Notes under the pieces: model-generated | Seen by the model: the letters and a program-made list of their open reading frames with translations, nothing else | Databases searched by the model: none | Told to the model about the DNA's origin: nothing | Assembly (NCBI RefSeq): GCF_021730395.1 | Contig: NC_069363.1 | Coordinates: forward strand, 55,919,001 to 55,983,000 | Direction of reading: 5' to 3' | Length of the DNA: 64,000 bases | From: Mercenaria mercenaria | Lineage: Eukaryota; Mollusca; Bivalvia; Venerida; Veneridae | Translations under genes and position numbers: made by a program | Shown here: positions 58,801 to 64,000 of the stretch, piece after piece | Layout of the letters: each line of letters opens with the position of its first letter | Numbering within the stretch: position 1 is the stretch's first letter

Positions 58801-60075
58801 CTTTTTTTTAAATATAGGCTAAATATCCAATTTCCTTCTTTCAGTCATAATGCATTTAGTCCAGTAGCCCACTAAGTAATGGTTTAACATGCAAAATGTA
58901 AAAATTACTTCATAATTCACCCTAAGTAAGTTCATGAAGCATTGTTTTTTGTATTATAGTACCTGTATTTACTATTTAGTTTAAGCTCAAAATGAAGATA
59001 TACCCCGGTAAAAGTTGCAAACGTACCAGGACAATTACATACAAAATGAGTATAATGACAAATTTAATACCAGTGGGATCTTCACTTTCGTATTTGAGTC
59101 TCATCAGTCCTTCCATCTCATCAGATAGAGGCTTACTAGGGTCCCATTCCTTCATGAAGGCAGGGTGATTGTCCAACTCCTAAATAAATAAATAAAAAAG
59201 AAGAACAAATTATGTGTCAGTAGGATGCTAGTGCTTCCATACACTGTCACTGTATGGCCATTACCCAGTATGTTACCTGCTGACAATGCAAGACTTAAAG
59301 TAACCTTTCATATAACCTGGAAGGGGGATATGGACACTATAAAACACAAGTTAAAAGAAACTGATAAAGTGAAAAAATATTTTTCACAGGTTTTATGGGA
59401 GGAGAGGGGTGTGTGAACCCCGCATAAAATGACCAGCTTTTAGGCCCTTTATGCATATTTTTGACTAAGTCAAGTGTCAAAAATTCTGGTAATTACGCTG
59501 ATTGAAATCCCAAACAAAAACCTAGGTGCAAAACTTCACATGCTGAATAACAGTCCTTTATGTTTCATGACACAAGGTCAAATATGTTTGAAATATGTGT
59601 GGCACAAACTTTAAAAATCTTTACTGAATATTTTTGACTAAGATCAAAGTAAAAAATTAGTGTCTTCACTCTTAACAAGCTATGCTTGTCTCATCCTTTC
59701 TACAGTGATTTCTTTGTTTTGGAGGATATTACAAATAAACTCAACATTCAAGATCAGACAACTTGATTCACCCCACATAAAGAATCTAATTATGTGTCAT
59801 AACTTGGAATTACAACAATTTAATGCTCTGTTAGCTAACAAAGTCGAGGCTACTGGCTAGCTTGCTAATAGGTTTTGTATATGATGGTTTCAAACACTGA
59901 TATATCATATTAGAATTGTATAAAAATATTGAACCTCTAACTGCTGTTCAAAAGTTTTCCCTTCAAGATGCTCTGGTTTCTTCATTCTTCTCATGGCTTC
60001 AATGAGATCATCCAAACCATCGTCTGTAATATCTGCACCCGTTCTCTCTGCACCTTCTGAATTCTCCGTCTCCAT
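43887..60075 (-). CDS. TTC4: tetratricopeptide repeat protein 4 (TTC4), Hsp90/Hsp70 co-chaperone, 11 coding exons
   Basis: Exons in transcript order: 59935-60075, 59071-59179, 58221-58382, 57512-57589, 56273-56340, 56104-56160, 55336-55422, 53263-53471, 48855-48945, 45549-45631, 43887-43977. Every junction is GT/AG with matching phase. The sum is 1176 bases, giving 391 residues (human TTC4 has 387). The TPR region spans about 85-190: AYKEDGNHEFQKKKY, LNAVLYTNRAAAQFHLENY, ARKFKPDHFKAIHRGAMC, LNWCDEALIIDPKNEKI. A charged helix (KAVERDKRKEKATEKKD, 206-222) links to the C-terminal wheel domain shared with yeast Cns1 (NPHGAKVHLD, YWPVMFLYPEYTETDYIQ, INVYFEDRDKEVL, GGTPAFILTVAGSEFEKAFL). The family bridges Hsp90 and Hsp70 in the cytosol and nucleus. 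The ATG sits one base after an acceptor (GCTTGACTTCAG|G), so the leader is on another exon. Introns hold many transposons. Confidence 0.95.
44530..44757 (-). mobile_element. tRNA-headed SINE fragment, antisense (TTC4 intron 10)
   Basis: Complement of the 23081-23556 family: CGTGCATTATTTCATCATGA, GAACCACCGACCTTCCGTAA and, at the head end, GAGGGGCAAGTGATTCAAAG and ACCACTCAGCCTTGGAGGCC. Confidence 0.8.
45115..45288 (-). mobile_element. tRNA-headed SINE fragment, antisense (TTC4 intron 10)
   Basis: Same family, more diverged: TTATTTCATCACCAGTGGGC, ACCACAAACCTTCCATAAGC, GAGGGGCAAGTGATTCAAAG. Confidence 0.7.
45294..45503. mobile_element. TACTGTAAAATCATTAATATTCG family MITE (copy 2)
   Basis: Left TACTGTGAAATCATTAATAT and right AATTAAATGACTTTACAGTA are inverted ends. 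The interior is made of CACGAAATT/AATTTCGTG pairs. It lies in TTC4 intron 10, about 45 bases from exon 10. Confidence 0.8.
46079..46364 (-). mobile_element. tRNA-Arg-headed SINE, antisense (TTC4 intron 9)
   Basis: Reverse complement of the 9067-9354 SINE: GTTTTGGGTTAAGCACAG, GGCGGGCAGTTAACCTAACC, TTAAACTGTTCTCCGCAAGT and the tRNA-like head CCCTACTGAGCTAAGTGGGC. Confidence 0.85.
46720..48149. repeat. 27-bp minisatellite, about 53 copies, inside TTC4 intron 9
   Basis: The unit is AAGTAAACATGTACC plus AGACAGACAACC, 27 bp. Because 27 is a multiple of three and the unit has no stop in several frames, long ORFs arise on both strands: plus NMYQTDNQV repeats, minus VVCLVHVYL and MFTWLSVWY repeats. 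Units differ mainly at AGACAG/AGATAG/AGTTAG and CAACC/CATCC/CATTC/CAGCC. A variant CCTGAGAGACAACC appears near both ends. It lies between TTC4 exons 10 and 9, so it is intronic and most likely non-coding. Confidence 0.9.
48265..48415 (-). mobile_element. SINE fragment, antisense (TTC4 intron 9)
   Basis: CACCTGGGTAAAACCACCTA, CCTTCCGCTAACC and GAGGGGCAAGCGTTTCTAAG match the 23081 SINE family with strong divergence. Confidence 0.55.
48975..50805. mobile_element. MITE with GTACTGTAAAAGCA ends, split by a tandem-core element
   Basis: GTACTGTAAAAGCA at 48975 and TGCTTTTACAGTAC at 50792-50805 are perfect inverted ends. The two halves (48975-49065 and about 50685-50805) also share inverted ATATTCGC and AATTTC phrases. 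The middle, 49066-50684, is a later insertion. It lies in TTC4 intron 8, 30 bases from exon 9. Confidence 0.7.
49066..50684. mobile_element. pearl/Helitron-like tandem-core element, ~139-bp units (copy A)
   Basis: Starts ACAAGAGGGTCATGATGACC, CTGAATCGCTCACCT and ends TCACTTTGTGACAAGTGAGCT. Between are about eleven units with ACTGACCTAGTTTTTGACCG, GACCTAGATATCATCAAG, ATTCTGACCAATTTTCATGA and GGCCTCTAGAGAGGTCACAA. Next to the right end is GCACGGACGACAGACG. Short palindromes mark both ends. The minus ORFs within are repeat products. Confidence 0.8.
51040..52848. mobile_element. pearl/Helitron-like tandem-core elements, same family (truncated copy plus copy B)
   Basis: A one-unit remnant (about 51040-51245) ends TTTGTGCTCAGGTGAGCTA. 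A full copy follows, beginning AACAAGAGGACCATGATGGT and ending TCACTTTGTGACAGGTGAGCT at about 52843, with about eleven ~139-bp units and GGACGCACGGACGGACGACG before the end. Confidence 0.8.
53650..54055. repeat. tandem-core repeat fragment, ~165-bp units (TTC4 intron 7)
   Basis: About two and a half units share GTGAAGTTTGAAAGCATTTG, TTACATGCA(A/G)AACTTTT and AAGTTATAATGGGGCATAAT. The last phrase links it to the array in the LINE at 16.8-17.6 kb. Confidence 0.6.
54177..54338. mobile_element. TTAACCTTTAGCCTGCTGGC family MITE (copy 4, truncated)
   Basis: Contains TCAATTTGGACAGTACCATT, GTGCAGATCCATGCAGTCTG and ACTGGTCGCAAAGGCAGAAT. The right end is GATAAGGGTTAAA. A diverged SINE piece with GTGATGAAAGGCAAGC follows to about 54412. 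Confidence 0.7.
54635..55330. mobile_element. pearl/Helitron-like tandem-core element abutting TTC4 exon 7
   Basis: Starts AAGAGCTGTCACTATTAGTG like the copy at 34829. About four and a half units contain AAGTGTGACCTTGACCTTA, GGGAACATTTATGCCAAGTA and ATGGCAGAGTTATGGAC. The last partial unit runs to within a few bases of the exon 7 splice donor (exon end 55336). Confidence 0.75.
55619..55793. mobile_element. TTAACCTTTAGCCTGCTGGC family MITE (copy 5)
   Basis: TTAACCTTTAGCCTGCTGGC at the left, then TTGCGACCAGTGCAGACCAA, ATGGTCTGCACTGTTCG and ACTTTCAGTGAACACCCCTT. The right end, GAAATTTAGCA, is eroded. Confidence 0.8.
56575..56900. mobile_element. truncated relative of the 30441-32502 transposon (TTC4 intron 4)
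   Basis: Shares with 31590-31920 the phrases GTCAAAAATGTG(C/T)TTCCGTGG, GACACTTTTCATGCT, AAGTAGGGT, TGCGGACC(G/A)CTTTCT and GCATACTATTC. It covers the element's centre and the inner part of one TIR only. It lies between TTC4 exons 5 and 4. Confidence 0.75.
58448..58650. mobile_element. TTAACCTTTAGCCTGCTGGC family MITE (copy 6, TTC4 intron 2)
   Basis: Inverted ends TTAACCTTTACCCTGCTAAA and CAGCAGGCTAAAACTGTTAA. The interior CAGACCATGATCAGCCTGCA and TCTTGGTCTGCACTGGTTGC is in the orientation opposite to copies 2, 3 and 5. Confidence 0.8.
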
Positions 60076-60248
60076 CCTGAAGTCAAGCAAAGAGTGAAAA
60101 TTATTAACAAATAATGTCTTTCTTGACATTGGACATCTTTGTATGAAGTGAAAAGTAAGGTACTGAATCAAGCTCAAGGTCTTGGTCAACAAGTTGTGTT
60201 CAATCTGTTTTGACTGAATTTGACACCCACCCTCACTCATTAACTCAC

Positions 60249-60300
60249 CTGTAAACCTGTTTAAATGCTGCACTGAATCACAGGAAGAAGAATAAAGAAT
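60249..60300 (-). other. candidate 5'UTR exon end of TTC4
   Basis: On the minus strand CAGGTTTACAG|GTGAGT gives a consensus donor (exon end 60249) about 170 bases above the acceptor that immediately precedes the TTC4 ATG. This fits a non-coding leader exon. The exon's 5' end is not defined. Confidence 0.45.
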
Positions 60301-60789
60301 AAAGATGTTAACATCTATGATTATTGGTAAAGAAAACAGAAGTGACTAAAGCAGTATTGGGATACTAGACACGGTATCAAGTCAAAACGTCCCCTAGTCA
60401 AAACGTCCCCTGGTCAAAACACCCCCCATTTTGGTCAAAACGTCCCCCATTCAGTTTAGAATTTGGTCAAAATGTCCCCCTAATTTTTTTTGTATTAGAT
60501 CTATTAATTCTTTTTAATTAATTCATATCTTTTAAAGGGTTTGAAACTTATTGATTATGTTTTGATAATACACAAAATTTTATGATTTATTAACACCTAA
60601 ATTAATGCATCAACACCTATCAACTATACATGGTTGTGCATTAATTGTGCTGAGGGCTTAATATTAGTAGGTGTTATAAACCCATTAATCACCAGTAATA
60701 AGGTGTGAACATTTATGAAGGGAAAATCTTTTCTTCTATACAATCTAAATTTGTGTAGAATGAACAAAAATCCTGATCAGAGTTATAAC

Positions 60790-60795
60790 TTTATT
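60790..60795 (-). terminator. candidate poly(A) signal of the transposon gene
   Basis: AATAAA on the minus strand about 190 bases after the stop of the 60986-61082 exon. Confidence 0.35.
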
Positions 60796-60985
60796 TATAA
60801 AACACTAATAAAACATCAGAACAGTCACAACTGCATAGTTATTAAGTAAAAATCACATATCGCACTATTCATTCACTTTTCTACACCAAGAAGTCAAATT
60901 CACAATATAATAATTCAAAGTGTTCCAGCTACACAATATCAAGAAGTCAAATCCACTCCTATGCTAGTTAATGTTTTTATCACAA

Positions 60986-61082
60986 TTATTCCTCCTCGTG
61001 AACTGTTGTAGTGAGCCTGGGTTTGTAAATGGTGCTCATCTTTTTTAGCAAGGAACTTGCAGACATACCCCCTGCATGGTAG
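60986..61082 (-). CDS. terminal exon inside the transposon
   Basis: After an acceptor (CTTTTACAG) the frame reads YHAGGMSASSLLKKMSTIYK and PRLTTTVHEEE before a stop at 60986-60988. It could be the last exon of the gene whose earlier exon is at 62057-62133. The product is not recognised. Confidence 0.4.
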
Positions 61083-62056
61083 CTGTAAAAGACATAAGAA
61101 ACATTTATAGGAGATAGAAATGACAAATTATGCATAAGTAACTGAAAAAAATATAGTAAGAGAATGATATTACTGAAAAGAATGGTAATACATTTTTACA
61201 CAAACTATAAATAATAATACCTTTTTACACAAACTATATATAATTTTCCGAAAAAAAACTCTTATCATGCTGTTGCTGGAAGAGAAGAGTCTTATAAAAT
61301 TCATAAAATTTTTTATCAAGGCAGTGAAATACTAATAGCATGAACACAATCACCTGTCCAAAGTTGCGAATACTCTGGCCAATGCATGGACCTATACTTT
61401 AAGATAATTACTTCAAATTTTAAGATTTTAAAGATAAAAGAATGTTCTTAATGAATATTTTGTTATTTTAATTTTGATTTTTTTTTGGTCACTAATACAG
61501 GTTTACTCATGGAACGACCCATTATTTCTTTTTTATTCTGGTACTTTAAAATAAATATTTTTTATTTATTTCTCATTCCATTCAATATACAGAATCTCTT
61601 GATTGAATTAACACCTACTGATAACACATTGTCTCCTCTGATTGGATTAACTTGACAATGCATTGATTACTTGTATATTTGAATTTGTTTGCTTTCATAA
61701 TGTGATTTTGATCTGTATATTGTTTATTTCTTTCTGACCAGATTTTACAATATTTTATAAAATAAAATAAAAATATTATTAAATGGTAAAAAGTAGTTAA
61801 TCAGATTTTGGATAGCTAATAGAATGTAAACATACAAACTGTATAACTCTATGTAATGGGCCTTTTTGTTCCTTAAATGATGTATATATCTATAATTTTA
61901 TATGATGTATAGTTCAGCCAGAAAATTACATATTTGCCAAAAAAGTAATTAGACAATTCGGAATATGATAAGTATTCCGCAAAAGATATTGTTTACTGAA
62001 GTCTAGTAATTCAAGAAATCAATAATAATAATAATAATAATATGAATATAACTTAC

Positions 62057-62133
62057 CTGTGTCACAGGTTCTGTGTTGCCAGCTGCCATATGAGTCGCAG
62101 GCAATGGCATGTTGACGCGGTCTGACTTCGTTT
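62057..62133 (-). CDS. exon inside the transposon, zinc-binding-like motif
   Basis: An acceptor (TTTTAAGTGTAG) and a consensus donor (GACACAG|GTAAGT) bound 77 bases encoding RNEVRPRQHAIACDSYGSWQ and HRTCDTG. The HAIACD...WQHRTC pattern resembles a small Cys/His motif I associate with MULE-type transposase proteins of invertebrates. The expected second Cys is Tyr here. Upstream exons were not found. Confidence 0.5.
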
Positions 62134-62785
62134 CTACACTTAAAAGTAATTAATGCAAGGATACTCCATAAATACGTTATCTTATAAAAGCACCGATATT
62201 TAAACAAATAACAATCCAACACACTATTCACAGAGACAGACAGTATACATACACTAGGATACTAAGAAAATTAGTGGTTGAATATAATAGTTATAACTTT
62301 TTCCACATTATTTAATTATTGTGCAATTAAACTTTAGATGCTTAAAAAATAATTGTTTACAAACATCTTGTTTTATGATCCATTATCCCTTTGTCCTCAT
62401 GCAGTTGTAACAATTTCATTTATAACATAACAACATTATAATTTAATTTAATTTTATTATTAAATAACAGAAACATCACTTTTTCACTATATAAACATCA
62501 GATATAATTTCACAACAATGCTATAACATTCTAAAACTAATGGTTAACAACATTCTAATTAAAAACTATGCATGTAAAACAGTATAATGAACATTTAATA
62601 TTTACCAAATTAACTTAATTAATATGTATTTACATATGAAATTTTTAAGGGGGGTGTTTTGACCTGGTAATTTTTGGAAGGGGGGTGTTTTGACCAGAAA
62701 AGGGGGACGTTTTGACCAAAATGGGGGGTGTTTTGACTTGGGGACGTTTTGACTAGGGGACGTTTTGACTAACATCCCTAGACAC

Positions 62786-63535
62786 TGCCTTCGGATTCAG
62801 ACTCATGGCAATGCTTTATGAGGAAGTTTGATACATGCTCCTATAAATTATTTGGTAAAAATGTTTTTAATCATGCTTGTTAACTAACTGTTATACTGAT
62901 AAAATCATTAACGTATTCGCTTGTATTTCATACAGTAACGAGAGTAACCGAAAACTAATACATTAAAATTGTGCTCGCGGAAACTAAAGACAAGTACATT
63001 TAAATAGAATTCTGAACAATGTTGTAGCTATGTAGTAACACAGTTTTGAATATAATTAATTCATTGACCTTCCGAACAAAGAACTGCTAAATCTGATGTA
63101 TTTTGTTGCGCTTAGTGAGAAAAAAAGACACTTTTTCTGAAACAAAGAACAGCAACTCTGCCTAAAATGTAGAATATTATTACGCCTCAATAGCCTTTTT
63201 AAGGTACATCAAAGAGCTATAAAAATAAATAGGTGTATTTTATAATTCTTTGGGTACATATAGCGTTAGGTAGAACCGTTCTTAATTTCGGGTGTTCTTT
63301 AATAATGTTATTTCGTCATTATGTTATTTCATCATTTTGTAGACAAATAAGGTTCAGGAACCAAAGAAATGTTTTGTAAACAAATAACATCTTGACCAAC
63401 TTTTACTATCAGTCAATATAACATGTCGACTTCCACTTCGATGATAAATTATACTCTCCAAAAAAAAACAAAGAAAAATATCAAACAGGGAGTGCCACGC
63501 ACCAAAAGCGCAGCCTCCTCAAAACGAACCCCCCA
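62786..63535. other. AT-rich non-coding stretch
   Basis: No gene or defined repeat recognised. Confidence 0.5.
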
Positions 63536-63539
63536 GCAC

Positions 63540-63591
63540 GCACACGCGTGCACCACACACACACTCAAAGCTTACACATCAGGACAAAACG

Positions 63592-63627
<36 letters not shown>

Positions 63628-63870
63628 CCAAAGCCAACACATAAGGACAAGACGAACAATAAGCATACACACACGCGCGCACACAAAGTCAACACACAAG
63701 GACAAAACGAACAAACAAAGGAACACAGTGGGGCACTGCCTTGGAAAGGTCAGTGGCAAAAACACCACTGGGGAGCTTAAACCGGTTTATGGGAGCTTAA
63801 ACCTCACTCTTACCCCCCACCATGTTCCAAAGACATGGGGCAGTGTAAATAAAAGTAATCCCCTCTTGGT
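63540..63870. repeat. dispersed repeat with CA microsatellite, relative of the 1.4-2.3 kb repeat
   Basis: A (CA)n tract at about 63596-63623 is followed by GGGCACTGCCTTGGAAAGG, GTCAGTGGCAAAAACACCAC and GGGAGCTTAAACCGGTTTAT. The GCCTTGGAA(A/C)GGTCAGT core is shared with 1958 and 2210. ORFs on both strands arise from the CA tract. Confidence 0.6.
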
Positions 63871-64000
63871 ACATGGACTGGAGAGGGTAACCACCGTACA
63901 TTCTGGTACGACTGGTTATTGAAAATGTTCTCAAAAAGTTGTCACCCTTCAAAAATGAATGCCAACTGTAAAGAAATGCTGAAAATTATGTTCCCACTAG

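Larger units (their letters stand above)
60373..62777. mobile_element. 2.4-kb DNA transposon with motif-iterated TIRs and 8-bp target duplication
   Basis: Flanked by CTAGACAC at 60365-60372 and 62778-62785. The left end GGTATCAAGTCAAAACGTCC and the complement of the right end GGGATGTTAGTCAAAACGTC continue as iterated GTCAAAACGTCCCC and GTCAAAACACCCCCC units, five to six in each ~110-base TIR. An 8-bp duplication is known for hAT, P and Merlin elements and close to the 9 bp of MULEs, so the superfamily is undecided. Inside, on the minus strand, are a spliced exon (62057-62133), a terminal exon with stop (60986-61082) and a poly(A) signal. The rest is AT-rich. It starts ~300 bases upstream of the TTC4 ATG. 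Confidence 0.85.

Overview
The window reads as nuclear DNA of a bivalve mollusc, most likely a heterodont/venerid clam. It is AT-rich, genes are split by long introns, and it holds an opine dehydrogenase (an anaerobic enzyme typical of molluscan muscle). It is also full of repeats I know from bivalves: tRNA-headed SINEs ending in a 'CGTTAAACCC' tail, pearl/Helitron-like elements with cores of ~140-165 bp tandem units and ACGG-type ends, and several palindromic MITE families. I see no prokaryotic gene, CRISPR array, LTR retroelement, endogenous virus or Polinton.

Layout. 1-226: edge of a possible minus-strand exon. 0.2-10 kb: mostly non-coding, with tandem repeats, palindromic MITEs, a SINE and two promoter/leader-like stretches (5.53 and 10.11 kb). 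14.47-15.69 kb: intact opine dehydrogenase (+). 16.6-18.4 kb: LINE 3' fragment split by a pearl-like element. 18.4-21.9 kb: 3.5-kb DNA transposon with ~627-bp terminal inverted repeats (TIRs). 22.3-22.8 kb: GATATC-rich tract. 23.9-26.1 kb: second TIR element. 27.3-28.7 kb: FAD polyamine-oxidase-like gene (-). 30.4-32.5 kb: 2.06-kb TIR element with a 5-bp target duplication. 34.6-37.5 kb: six exons of a trypsin-fold gene (-) that has lost its catalytic His and Ser. 38-43.8 kb: repeats only. 43.9-60.1 kb: complete 11-exon TTC4 homologue (-, 391 aa) whose introns hold a ~53-copy 27-bp minisatellite and many transposons. 60.4-62.8 kb: 2.4-kb DNA transposon with motif-iterated TIRs, 8-bp target duplication and spliced exons of its own.

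The four host genes (opine dehydrogenase, polyamine oxidase-like, serine protease homologue, TTC4) show no shared pathway; this looks like an ordinary stretch of clam chromosome. The observations most worth following are the pseudoprotease with a minisatellite across one of its splice donors, the polyamine oxidase-like protein lacking the conserved flavin-site lysine, and four unrelated-looking TIR elements that each carry many copies of their own short motif in both orientations near their ends.
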